The position numbers and the translations under genes are program-made. From Multifurca ochricompacta (taxonomy: Eukaryota > Basidiomycota > Agaricomycetes > Russulales > Russulaceae), in the NCBI GenBank assembly GCA_022496185.1, contig WTXG01000089.1:62001-126000 (forward strand): a stretch of 64,000 nt of DNA. Direction: 5' to 3'. The notes below the pieces were generated by a model, which searched no databases, was not told the origin of the DNA, and was given only the letters and a program-made list of their open reading frames with translations. Positions 10,943 to 20,495 of this stretch are shown here, piece after piece; the first letter of the stretch is position 1; the number at the start of each line of letters is the position of its first letter.

Positions 10943-11507
10943 TGTTACGAACCCCGTCTTCGCCCGTATTCTTTTTCTTGCCCAACGACGACCCCTCTTA
11001 CCGCCACACTCCATTACCAGATCACGTCTCCATCGTGGGATCCGTCACATGCCTTCGTCCCTCCCCGTGACCTCTTGTTTGTCATGTTTACTACTCTTAT
11101 CTTGTTATCGCTTATCTCCTTATCATACGACCGGACACTTACTTAATACCCTATCAGAAGCTAGGCTTTACGCCCTCCGCTTTCAGATATTCGGGCCCAC
11201 TTGACTCCGCGTTCTTATCTCGTAGACGCTCACTGAATTACGTATATAAGTCCACTGTAGCTACCCTGTAGACCTCAGACTCGACTTATTGAATACATCG
11301 GTGTTTGTCTTCTGGACTTCCCCTTGAAACCTTTGACTCGACCGTCTCAGTGCTTTTGGCACTTTCCGCTTAACATTGTCACTAGGGAACAGCCCCTTTG
11401 ACTTTGACTCATCCACCTGAACTCCAAGAAGCCCTATTGGCCTCTTATCTGAACACGTACGAAGCTGTCGCACAAGTCATGCAGAATGTCTCACACCGGA
11501 CGTAACA
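10943..11507 (+). repeat. 3' LTR of element 2
   Basis: A 565-bp LTR with ends TGTTACG/CGTAACA, partner of 4125-4695. TATA box at 11243-11250; AGACTCGACTT at 11277-11287. It is followed by the T tract and then by the displaced N-terminal part of element 1 gag. Confidence 0.95.
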
Positions 11508-11690
11508 TTTTTCTTCGTCATATTCTACTGGTTGGTATCTTCCGTCGTGATAGACATAGTATCCAAACTTGGTTTCAAAGTCTTTCCAGATGGCAGAAGC
11601 CAAGTGTCTGTTGTGAAAGATTATTCTCGTCTCTGCGTTGATGAGCTCTTCTTTGAACAGGGTCTGACTGCGGCTGGACGAAAGCCACAT
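11508..11690 (-). pseudogene. gag: Element 1 gag (N-terminal part)
   Basis: Minus-strand translation starts MWLSSSRSQTLFKEELINAE and runs to YYVYHDGRYQPVEYDEEK, where element 2 interrupts it. The same protein stretch, with a defective start, opens gag in element 2 (4715-4890). Joined across the insertion it continues into the minus-strand gag at 4124. Confidence 0.88.
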
Positions 11691-11697
11691 TGGGAGG

Positions 11698-11708
11698 AGA
11701 CTTGACTT
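11698..11708 (-). promoter_or_regulatory. Primer-binding site of element 1 (self-complementary type)
   Basis: Two bases inside the element 1 5' LTR, read on the minus strand, comes AAGTCAAGTCT. It pairs with the inferred transcript start AGACTCGACTT (11936-11946, minus strand) with one mismatch. The position and length are those of the element 2 site, so the geometry is conserved between two diverged copies. Confidence 0.65.
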
Positions 11709-11710
11709 GA

Positions 11711-12301
11711 TGTTACGTCCAGTGCGGGATGTTCCACACAAACTTGTGTGACAGCGTTCATTCGTTATCAGGTAAGGGGCCAATAGGGCTCCTTGGAGTG
11801 CGTTATGGAAGAGTCAAAGTCAAAGAGGCTGTACTCTAAGACAATGTTGATTGGAAGTACCCGAAGTACTTGGTGAGATGGTCGAGTCAAAGCGTTCAAA
11901 GGGAAGTCCGGAAGACAAGCACTGATGTATTCAATAAGTCGAGTCTGAGGTCTACAATGTAGTTACAGTGGACTTATATACGTAATTGAATGAGCATCTA
12001 AAGATAAGAAACACGAGTCAAGTGGGCCCAAATATACGAAAGCGGAGGGCGTAAAGCCTGGCTTCTGATAGGGAATTAAGTAAGTTGTCCGGTCGTAAAG
12101 ATAAGAGATAGAAGATAACGGATAAGAAGCCAATCATGAGCAAAGTAAATAAACAAAGACAAAGCCGATCACGGGAGGGAAGCAGGGCATGTGACGGGTC
12201 CCAGGAAGGGGACGTGATCAAGAAATGTAAGGTAGGGGACAGGTAGGGTCGTTACTGGGGATTGTGAAGAAAAAGTGGGTTGCTAGGCAGGGGTCGTAAC
12301 A
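11711..12301 (-). repeat. 5' LTR of element 1
   Basis: A 591-bp LTR in minus orientation, ends TGTTACG/CGTAACA. TATATAAG is at 11973-11980 on the minus strand. Its first bases (ACCCCTGCCTAGCAACCC) match the solo LTR at 34-617 rather than the element 2 LTRs, so two LTR subfamilies are present. Its right edge cuts directly into element 3. Confidence 0.92.
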
Positions 12302-12745
12302 TCTGATCCCAAGATCATTCCATTTATCCTTTGCTTTGATGGCCAGTTCTTGTGTGATGTTAAGGTGGCAGACATGTTCTTTTGGTACGTTGAAGGAAAT
12401 AGATTGCATAGTTGTCCTGAGGTCCAGTTGATATTGGGTTACTGGCTGCAAACAATGGATATCCTAGGATCATGTCATCTATTCCAATAGATGCTATATA
12501 GAACCAATGTTTCTGAGTGTCTCTGCTGTAGTAATAAGGAGGTCCACACATTGATCTATTTTCTTTGTGGCATTAGGGGAGCCATCTGCGTTTTGTAATT
12601 TCTTTGGGATAGTTAATTTTTATGGGAGTCAATGTTAATTACTGTTCAGTAGCTGATAAAATTTTTGGTTGCACTGCTATCAACCAGTGCTTCTATTGTG
12701 GCCTCTTGATTCACTCCATGTAAGGGAACAAATAGTTTCATTGCT
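12302..12745 (-). pseudogene. Element 3 protease region, truncated
   Basis: Minus-strand reading gives IEALVDSSATKNFIS, a retropepsin motif with DSG changed to DSS, at about 12660-12730. Further on is IGIDDMILGYPLFAASNP (about 12440-12500), the conserved block between protease and RT. Element 1 begins where RT should start. Stops and frame changes are frequent. Confidence 0.78.
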
Positions 12746-12828
12746 TTGAGTGGTGATCTATGTTGGCTAAACACGCACCCTGATCAAGGGACCTTAACAG
12801 GACCCTGGCTCACACACTAGAAAAGAAA

Positions 12829-12903
12829 TGGCCACATTGGGGATTGAACCCAAGACCTCTGGACAAGCCGGGTCGGTGCTCTAAACCACTGAGCTACACG
12901 GCC
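12829..12903 (-). tRNA. tRNA-like sequence (tRNA pseudogene or SINE head)
   Basis: The minus strand shows both internal pol III promoter boxes: TAGCTCAGTGG (A box) and GGTTCAATCCC (B box). A 7-bp acceptor stem can form (GGCCGTG with TGTGGCC, three G-U pairs). The D arm (GCTC/GAGC) and the T arm (TTGGG/CCCAA) are perfect. The anticodon stem has two mismatches and position 33 is C instead of T, so no anticodon is assigned. It lies between gag and protease of element 3 in a stretch (about 12750-13025) unlike the flanking gene. A tRNA-derived SINE or an inserted tRNA pseudogene fits better than a working tRNA. Confidence 0.5.
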
Positions 12904-13007
12904 TCAGGTTCATAGTGGTACACAACCTCCTATATGAGGTCATGCAGAGTTGCATCGTGCGACACCTGACTGTGTCAACAATCTAAATACATGGTGTGAG
13001 GACTAGA

Positions 13008-13035
13008 GCCTGAATGAAGGCCGCGTCATTCAGGC
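13008..13035. repeat. Perfect inverted repeat at the gag end of element 3
   Basis: GCCTGAATGA (13008-13017) and TCATTCAGGC (13026-13035) flank the 8-nt spacer AGGCCGCG. The gag frame of element 3 ends inside the right arm (LPE then TGA). The hairpin marks one edge of the foreign-looking stretch that carries the tRNA-like sequence. Confidence 0.75.
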
Positions 13036-13879
13036 AATATAAAATCCTCATTTCCTTTGAATTGATCTTGTAGCTCAAGACATTGCTCATCTGTCATTGT
13101 CTTTAGAACTGTTGTGAGTGTTGACATGCTGATGGTAGGAGTGGCCAACACTGGGGAAGTTGCAGATGTCCCATTAGATCTGCTGGGTACTGCTGCAGTT
13201 GTGGGTGGTGCTTCCAAGATGGTGGCGGTCTGGGCTGAGTTACTGGACTCAATCGGGATTTTCTATTGGGGCAATCTTGGACCAAGTGTCTTGTTGCCCA
13301 CACTCAAAGCACCATCCCTCCTTTCTGTATTGTTCATTTTCTTCCATGGTAGTTGCTTTCCTGATAACATCCACATCCATTGCATTTGGGTCCTTTTTGC
13401 GATAGAATGTGAACTTATTTCCCTGAGGTGATGGAGAGGTGGCTGTTTTATTCTTTGTTAGGCTTTTCATAAAAAACCCAATTTGCATGGTGACATTGGG
13501 TGGATGTTGATGCTTCTTCAAAATTTTCTGGCTGATCTTGAGTCAGCATTGTCGTGACCAATTGGGTTGGTAAGCCACGATAGAAGTATTGTCATGCGGC
13601 TGTGTCATCAATGTGTAGTCCAGCCCAAATGGCTAAGTTGCGGAATTCAGCAATATAGTCATCAATATTTCCCTCCTTCATTTGTAATTTCTCAAGCACC
13701 TGTAATGCTTTTTGTCCTGCCACAACATCTGTCCATGTGGTAACGAATGTTTGCTGGAATGTTTCCCACATGTTTACAACTCCGATTCGTCCTGCATTGA
13801 TGTTGGCCAGCCAATATACTTGTTCCTCAACCCATTGATTGACTTTTGGACCACAAATTATTCCTAACACATAGGCCAC
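13026..13879 (-). pseudogene. gag: Element 3 gag
   Basis: A minus-strand capsid block (about 13592-13879) reads VNQWVEEQVYWLAN, then WETFQQTFVTTWTD, then MKEGNIDDYIAEFRNLA, typical of a retrotransposon gag domain. About 100 residues on come DPNAMDVD and a zinc knuckle split by a frame change: CFECGQQ in one frame, RHLVQDCPNRKS in the next (about 13240-13310). The C-terminal piece (ATPTISMSTLTTVLKTMTDE) runs to a stop at 13026. At least two frame changes make it a pseudogene. Confidence 0.82.
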
Positions 13880-14034
13880 CTTGGATCATTCATTCTGGAC
13901 TAGGGGCACAAATGCATTAAGGGCAAAGTGGAGTTTGAGCAAGGCAAACCATCATTTTGCGTGGGCCCTGTCGCCATCAAAGTAGGAGGGAGGGGCCCCT
14001 TCCATGTGTCCTCCCTGTGGCATCGGGGGGGGCT

Positions 14035-14155
14035 CCCTGGGGGTTTCCTCCTGGATTCCCTCCAGGGTCTCCTCCTGGATTCCCTCCAGGATTCCCTCCA
14101 GGGTTCCCTCCTGGGTTTCCTCCAGGATTTCTGCCTAGGTTTCCTCCTGAGTGCC
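14035..14155. repeat. Minisatellite in the element 3 gag N-terminal region
   Basis: About eight degenerate 12-15-bp units of the type GGATTCCCTCCA repeat in tandem. In a minus-strand frame they encode a Gly/Pro/Asn-rich repeat (NPGGNPGG-like); in another they give an Arg-rich repeat. Confidence 0.8.
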
Positions 14156-14211
14156 AACTTGGATTTGTAGAACAGGCATGTGCGCAGCATACTGACTGTA
14201 GGTGGTTAGCG

Positions 14212-14665
14212 TGTTAGGCTAGAAAAGACAAGTGACTTCAGAGATAGAAGAAACTCTGTATTACTACACTACTGACCTAGAAAAGACAAGTGCTACATAG
14301 AGCATTAGTCTAAGGGAAGTAGAGAGTAGAGTAGATAGGACTTACACTTCAGAGATAGAAGAAACTCTGAAGTGTAAGAGACGAAACAGACACCCTTATA
14401 TATTCTTCAAGGGATGGTCTGTGCACTGGGAATAAGTCCACAAGTGCCAGACAAAGTCCAACAGTAAACATGAGGGAGAAAGGCCATTGGCCACTACAGA
14501 AATCACATGTTACATGGTGCATCAGTCAGCTACTGCAGAATGTGAGAAAGAAAGTAATAATGATAATGTAAAAAGTCCGGAACTCCGATATCTTATCTAA
14601 TCTACAAGTAGCCAATCTAATCACCTGATGCCTGAAGCATCACCAAACATCTTCTGTGTTCAACA
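14212..14665 (-). repeat. Putative 5' LTR of element 3
   Basis: 454 bp bounded by TGTTAG on the left and TTCAACA on the right, giving TGTT/AACA ends. It lies directly upstream (minus strand) of gag. It contains a minus-strand TATA box (TATATAAG, about 14391-14398) followed by a strong hairpin. No second copy is in the window, so the ends are inferred from the terminal bases and the position only. Confidence 0.55.
14341..14378. repeat. 14-bp perfect inverted repeat in the element 3 LTR
   Basis: CTTACACTTCAGAG (14341-14354) and CTCTGAAGTGTAAG (14365-14378) flank a 10-nt loop. It lies about 15-50 nt downstream of the minus-strand TATA box, so it would form a hairpin at the 5' end of the transcript. 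The core of 24 nt is also directly repeated at about 14235-14258. Confidence 0.8.
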
Positions 14666-16180
14666 ACCAGTACAGAGGCTCTGGGATAGTGGTATGACAT
14701 GATTGTGATCACGCGTAGATAATGCAAGTAAGAACACGTTCATAATTAGCTAGATTACTTAGAATATACATCATATGTGATCAAATCACATCAATAATGA
14801 GATAACGCACTCGTATAATTAAGTAGCCGATATAGTACATTAAATTATATATAAACTACTGTATAACTGCTATAGATTAAGCAGTTGCTATTGCATTAAT
14901 GACTGCATCTAAGTCTCAAAGTAAACAAAGGTGAGATAGCTAGCAGTAATGTAGTATCTAGTGTAGGCTGCGCCATACCTGTTCTATAGATATAATGTAA
15001 ACTACAGGTCCTTCAAAAAATGCAGCTAAAACTTGATTTGGTGCTGTCCACAGCTTGGGCCTAAGCCAGCCAGAATCTGTTGCTACAGCCCAGGTCTGAG
15101 TTTTGTAAAGCCTGAGCCACCAAAAGCTGAGCCTAAGCCACAGCTTCAGGCTGAGCCAGGGCCATCACAATACTATGTACAATATAGTGACCTTTTATAC
15201 TACATAAAAGCATGACAATCATAACAGTAAATAGTTCTATTTACTTGTGACAAGATATTGGAAGGAATGTGTTGTGCATGCAATTGTGGAATTGTATCTC
15301 AATCAGTTAATGGACGCACTTTAGCTTATCTTATCACAATCATTAGATTGAGTCCACCCGGGAGTCCCGCTTGTCTCAACAAAGACATGGCTTAGTAATA
15401 GCTTATCTGCTATCTAAATATATTGCTTAAACCCTTTTTACAGCTGCATTTATCAGTTCTTCATGAGAAAAATGCCTCAAAGGCAAGATTTCCAGCACAG
15501 ATCCAGAGTGCATATTGCTGGTGCCTGAAAGTCCTCGTCCTAGAAAGGGTTGACGGTAACGATCTTAGGTAAGTTGATTAACGCCACTCAGATTCGAACC
15601 ACCGACGCTCACGGCTTTGATCCATGCACAACCAACTTCTCAAGCCCTCGCCCTCCAAACGGTATAATGACACTCCCATAGCGCGCGGTGCCTGTCTGCT
15701 GGCTCACATGATACATTACTTCCCCTTGATCCTCGGGGATTCCCTCAAATTCCCTGCGCTCGTTGCGGGGAGCAGTCATACTTGCAATCTGCGGAGCGTC
15801 ACTCTGTCCGGTCGTTGGGCTCCCCAGCTTTTGGCTCGAAGGGAGCTCTTGACGGACTGGGCTGATGATGCCAGAGCGTAGCGACGACTAAACGAGTCAA
15901 TACATCTAGATAACGTGCATTTCCCATTATCAACACGGCCATTGATCCCCCTCTCGTTCTTGGTCAGACGGCTTGATGGGTTCTACATAGCAGACACCAT
16001 CATATTTGTTTCTCAGATTGTATTCTCGCGCGTCCTTTTCCAGACGTGTCTGGAAGTGCGCCGGATGAGTGGGTGTGTTGTGTACTCCACTTCTCGACAT
16101 GATCTTTCCCATTGCACGACGTCTCTATATGTCACATTTAGGCAAGTTAATGTAATCTCAACGCCACCCATACCCGTCGT
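14666..16180. other. AT-rich stretch without recognised gene
   Basis: 14700-15000 is very AT-rich with many stops in all frames. 15040-15175 has degenerate GCCTGAGCC-like repeats. 15226-15245 is a perfect 9-bp hairpin (AGTAAATAG/CTATTTACT). A B-box-like GGTTCGAATC occurs on the minus strand near 15592-15601. This looks like repeat remnants; no coding region is supported. Confidence 0.6.
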
Positions 16181-16182
16181 AT

Positions 16183-16190
16183 AAAATACC
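16183..16190 (+). promoter_or_regulatory. TATA box of laccase copy 1
   Basis: TATAAAATACCTTACC begins at about 16182, some 70 nt upstream of the ATG at 16251. The same string (TATAAAATACCTTACC) lies about 80 nt upstream of laccase copy 2, so the core promoter was duplicated with the gene. Confidence 0.6.
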
Positions 16191-16250
16191 TTACCCTCTG
16201 TGAGTCTTACCCCAAGCTTGTTGCGGTCTCCATCCTCATTCGCCTTCGCA

Positions 16251-18710
16251 ATGCTGCCATTTCGCTCCTTTGTTTTTTTTCTTGTCACATTTTCTAGATG
16301 TGTCTCTGCTGCCATCGGTCTGGTGCAATCCTTCCGATTGTCAACAAGGAAATAGCTCCGGATGGGTTTACCCGCCCGTAAGTACTCAGTAGCTACTAAG
16401 AGAACGACACCCAAGTCACCCCTCCGCCATGCCACAGTGCTACACTCGCTTGGGGTACCTTCCCTGGCCCATTGATTCAAGGAACAAAGGTGTGGATCAC
16501 AGGGAACGAGGGTGGTTTCTGCGTTCAGGTTCTCATATTAAATTTGAAAGGACGCTGAGTTCAACATAAACGTCATCGATCTGCTCTCCGACAAGTCCCT
16601 GGACTTGGCGACTTCCATCGTAAGTTTTTTTTTCTGGAATGCGCATTAGAATATGGACACGGTTTTCTTTCAGCATTGGCATGGGCTCTTCCAGAAACAC
16701 ACAAACTATGCCGATGGCCCGTCATTTGTTACTCAATGTCCCCTCGTACCCGCGGAAAGCTTCCTCTACGACTTCAAGGCACTGGACCAAGCGGTATGTG
16801 GCATTGCTTCTGTCGCAAGATTTAGACCAACTCACTTCAATACCATTTCTGATCAGGGGACATTTTGGTATCACAGTCACTTCAGGAACCAGTACTGCGA
16901 CGGCCTGCGTGGAGCCCTGGTCATCTATGATGACAACGACCCTCACAAGGATTTATACGACGTCGACGATGGTGAGACAGACACCCTATTACAGCTGTTC
17001 ATTTTATTCGCGTCTGACTTTCTTTTAGAGGCTACTGTCATCACACTTGCGGACTGGTACCATATTTTCAACGAACGCACCTCCGATACCGTAAGTTCTA
17101 GTTGCTTCCGTGAAGGTACGATGCTAATGATATTCACAGTGCGTTCAATTCAACTCTCTCAACGGCAAAGGCCACTACCCTGATGGTCCTCTCTTCTATC
17201 CCTCTTGCTATCGTAAATGTTCAGCAGAAAAAACGGTCAGTGCAATGCCCATTTTTCTTCACTTGGGTAGGTTTTGAAATGTTGCACCTCATCAGCTACC
17301 GACTTCGTGTGGTGTCCATCTCCTGCGACCCTAGCTTTTTCTTCTCCATTGACAGCCATCAACTGACCGTGATTGAAGTTGATGGTATAAGCGTTCAGCC
17401 TCTGCTGATCGATTCCCTTCAAATCTTTGTTGGTACGCAAGGCAGAGACGACTGTCTTTACTTAACTTACCAATCTCAACAGGCCAACGCTACTCCGTCG
17501 TTGTAAGGAAATCTTCTGCATCATTTCCCTAGGACATTATTCTCACATGTCATAGCTCAACGCCGATCAGCCAGTTGATAATTACTGTAAGCGTTCTATC
17601 TGTTTCCGAGCTTTTATACTCCGACTCGATGCAAACAGGGATCCGTTCTCTACCCGACGCTCCGGGGAGGAATTTCAGTAACCTCAACAATTTGGCCGTT
17701 CTTCATTATGCAGGGGCTCCTGAGGCACATCCGACGGTGGATCCGACGGTGAACATCCCTACAAGCAAGCTACCACTTGTTGAGACTAATCTCCACGTAA
17801 GCTTCCTGTTTTTTTTTCCCTTCACGGTTAACGTATTCTTTCTTCATTTAGCCATTCACACCCTCTCCTGTGGTAAGAATCATTTCTTGGCGGTGTCCCC
17901 GATCCTATCTCTAAGCCATGTGACTTAGCCTGGCAGACCTGTACCTGGTGGCGCTGACATTAATATCACCCTGAATGTTGTGCTCGTAAGCTTCTTTCTC
18001 CACTAGTCCGCATTGCTTGATTTCCCATAAAATCAGGATTTTTCTGTTGGGAAGTTTAAAGTCAATGGCGTGTCTTTCGACCCTCCCACCGTTCCTGTAT
18101 TACTCCAGATCTTGAGTGGTGCAAAGAACGCATCGGAGCTACTCCCTGCAGGCAGCATCTACGGCCTTGAGGCAAACAAGAGTGTCGAGCTCACTATTCC
18201 TGGTGGTGCTATCGGCGGACCCGTGCGTAGTCACAGATTATCATCGAAGTTCCATAATGCTGATAGTTGGTGCCCCCTTCGACAGCATCCTGTTCATTTG
18301 CATGGGCACGCCTTCCATGTGGTCCGTAGCGCTGGTAACTCGTCCTACAACTTCGACGACCCTGTCATCCGAGATGTCGTGAGTATTGGTAACACTGGTG
18401 ATCAAGTCACAATCCGCTTCTTCACCGACAATCCTGGCCCCTGGTTCTTCCATTGCCATATTGATTGGCATTTGAATGCGTTCGTGATTTTTATGTTTAC
18501 ATGTTCTGGGCCCTATTGACAAGACATCATTTCCAGTGGCTTCGCCATTGTCTTTGCTGAGGATGTCCCGACGTTCCGACGCAGGATATCGCGCCTGGTA
18601 AGTTACAGTCCCTCCTGCTCTTGGTATAGTTAATTGATTCGTCTCCTCAGATGCCTGGAAGAAACTTTGCCCTGTTCAATAACTTCATAAACATAACAGG
18701 TCACACCTGA
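16251..18710 (+). pseudogene. Laccase (multicopper oxidase), copy 1, decayed
   Basis: Secreted fungal laccase family, which oxidises phenols with four coppers. A signal peptide is visible (MLPFRSFVFFLVTFSRCVSA). All four copper-ligand segments remain: HWHGLFQ (16674), [16 protein letters not shown] (16868), HPVHLHGHAF (18286) and GPWFFHCHIDWH (18440-18471). Introns with GT-AG ends separate them, as in basidiomycete laccases. Frame losses break it: after AAIG in exon 1 (two bases missing relative to copy 2), after DWYH (about 17060), at the FNSTL-NGKG segment (about 17160), and near the C-terminus (LCPV, then NNFINITGHT and TGA at 18708-18710). Assembly error is the alternative to real decay. 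Confidence 0.87.
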
Positions 18711-20405
18711 TTTTTTTTATTGTAGCCAATGTATACCATTTTTTTAACTGATTTTTGTTTTCTTTCACCACTTGTTGTGAGTTTCGTAACACCTAGCCCT
18801 TCATACTTCTCCACTCTTCTTTCCCGTCTGTAAACTACTGTTTAAACTATCTATTATCAAACACGGACAACCTTTTTCTTGTGTCATCGCATGGCGATGT
18901 CAACTGCTAGTGCTACTAGTGTGTTTCTCTTTGTGGCAGCCCCGAGGCGTTTAACCATTTGCGTTCGGTATGACGACCTTTAATATTGATCACCTTGGCG
19001 CCAAAGAGTCACCCACCTTTTTTCCACAGCCCCTGTCGCCCTATAAATGACTTGAAGAAGTGATGGCCTCGAAATTTATGATTAATCTCGGCGCTGGCAC
19101 ATTGACGCGCATCGACGACCTCTATTCTCATGTGGTAGTTATCATCCTTTCCCTCTCTCGATTTCCCCATAGCAATCAATGCATTTGTGCCTTATGCTTT
19201 GATTGGGTTTGTGCTTCTGCATTTGGACCAGTCTATTCGTAAATGACAACTAGTAGCTCTACCACCTCCTGGTGCCAAGTGCTGTGGCTTCACCCTGGTT
19301 ACTAATTCCGCTTCGCCTTGCATCTATCGCATGTCACCACTCTCTACTTGTAGGCGTGTGCTGGGTTTTCCGTTTCCCTTTCTCCCTCTTACCCTTTCCG
19401 TCGGGGCCCGTCCTAAAGGAAGTAACCACACCTTTCCTTTTTCTGTTCAGCCTCAATCAGAGTCGCGCAGGGCACTGCAGTTGCGCTCGGGCTTAGGTTC
19501 ATGCGCATCATTTGATTTGAGTTGATTGTTGCTGACTCCAGACTAGTAGGGAGCCGCTCATGTTGTTGGAGTGTTGGGATAATGGGGCACCACCCATCTA
19601 TTTTGAAAGCCATAGACCACGCGTTCGATATACTAAGTCGCAGAAGCCAGCTCCCGGAATCCAAGTTCTCGAGATTTGAAAGTTTTGTTCGCACCTCAAC
19701 CCTCTTCTCTCGTTCCCCCCTTTTCCGGCTGTGCTCCTTCGAGTTGTGCTCATAGCATGTGCGCAATGAGCAACGCTCGCTAATGCAAATCATACTTCAA
19801 GTTGGGCGTCAGCGCGTGATCGAAATCGAGAACTCCTGCCGCTTTGGCCTAGACGGGACAATGACGTTCAATATTCCGGACATCATGAAAATTGGATTTT
19901 GAGGAGATCCGTTACACGAGTGCCTTAACAGCACGACGCGTGGGCTTGGTCGAGTCGAGGACAATTAGAGAGTTATAATCGTAATCTCCGGCTTCGTAGG
20001 AATTTACTCCCATGTTGCTGACTCATCTCACCGGCGCCATCAGCAAGGTTAGGACTGCTTTGCCGATACTTACAGCACTCAATATTGCGATGCACAGGGC
20101 TCAAACGTAGAAGCCGATCACTAACTCCTGCTCAGGCTGAAGGTAATATTTTTTGACTGTGGATAGGGATTAATGCTTATGGGTCACCATCATTATGAAT
20201 GTCATGCCTCCCACTCTCGGTTCAGCGATACCCCTTGCAGTGTTCGACGCTGGTGGATGTGGCGCCTGCTTCCGGAGTTTCCGTGCTTGGATAATGTGTA
20301 TAGCACTTACCCTCCTTGATGTAGTGTTCAGCTGTCCTGTACATCTGCCATCTCTTGATGTAACAAGTCAAGCAGGTCCCTATCCTATTGTCTCTATGTC
20401 ACCCA
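18711..20405 (+). other. Intergenic region between the two laccases
   Basis: About 1.7 kb without a recognisable coding region. It begins with a T-rich 3' flank of copy 1 and ends in the TATA box of copy 2. The short ORFs here show no familiar domain. Confidence 0.6.
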
Positions 20406-20411
20406 CCTCAA

Positions 20412-20419
20412 TAATATAA
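20412..20419 (+). promoter_or_regulatory. TATA box of laccase copy 2
   Basis: TATAAAATACCTTACC starts at about 20415, some 80 nt before the ATG at 20496, identical to the string upstream of copy 1. Confidence 0.6.
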
Positions 20420-20495
20420 AATACCTTACCTCTGGTACGTCTCGCCCAAAAGTTATCTTCATTTTATTTCATTCCTTTCTTTTATTCCATTTTCC

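Larger units (their letters stand above)
4125..11507 (+). mobile_element. Element 2: full-length Ty3/Gypsy chromovirus with extra 3' ORF
   Basis: A 7.4-kb LTR retrotransposon on the plus strand with both LTRs. Order: 5' LTR, self-complementary priming site, gag, protease, RT, RNase H, integrase, chromodomain, an extra ORF, polypurine tract, 3' LTR. It is inserted in gag of element 1 within a T tract: CTTTT precedes the 5' LTR and TTTTT follows the 3' LTR, so the exact duplication is ambiguous by one base. The order RT-RNase H-integrase places it in Ty3/Gypsy, and the chromodomain places it among chromoviruses. The two LTRs are about 98% identical by eye. Several single-base frameshifts break gag and pol, so this copy is probably not autonomous as assembled. 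Confidence 0.95.
1..12301 (-). mobile_element. Element 1: Ty3/Gypsy chromovirus, interrupted
   Basis: A Ty3/Gypsy retrotransposon read on the minus strand. Its 5' LTR is 11711-12301. The start of gag lies at 11508-11690. The rest of gag, the protease, RT and RNase H run from 4124 down to the left edge, so integrase and 3' LTR are outside the window. Two insertions split it: element 2 (4125-11507) in gag and a solo LTR (34-617) just past RNase H. The sequence either side of each insertion rejoins when compared with the matching part of element 2; for example 1-33 matches the reverse complement of about 8370-8402. Many frameshifts and a changed RT catalytic residue mark it as dead. Confidence 0.9.
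12302..14665 (-). mobile_element. Element 3: older Ty3/Gypsy remnant
   Basis: Remains of a different Gypsy-type element on the minus strand. From right to left they are a putative 5' LTR (14212-14665), gag (13026-14190), a tRNA-like insert, and protease-region sequence (12302-12745). Element 1 truncates it at 12301/12302 and its remainder should lie beyond the left edge of the window. Codons are interrupted by stops and frame changes. Its gag is clearly distinct from those of elements 1 and 2. Confidence 0.82.

Noticed and set aside
14190..14225. tRNA D-arm-like GGTGGTTAGCG at the LTR edge of element 3 as a primer site
   Set aside because: It has the sense of a tRNA rather than its complement in the element's strand, so it cannot serve as a normal primer-binding site.
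15575..15660. tRNA-like B box (GGTTCGAATC, minus strand) with a possible CAA anticodon arm
   Set aside because: The T stem does not pair beyond about three bases and no convincing D or acceptor arm forms, so it is at most a remnant.
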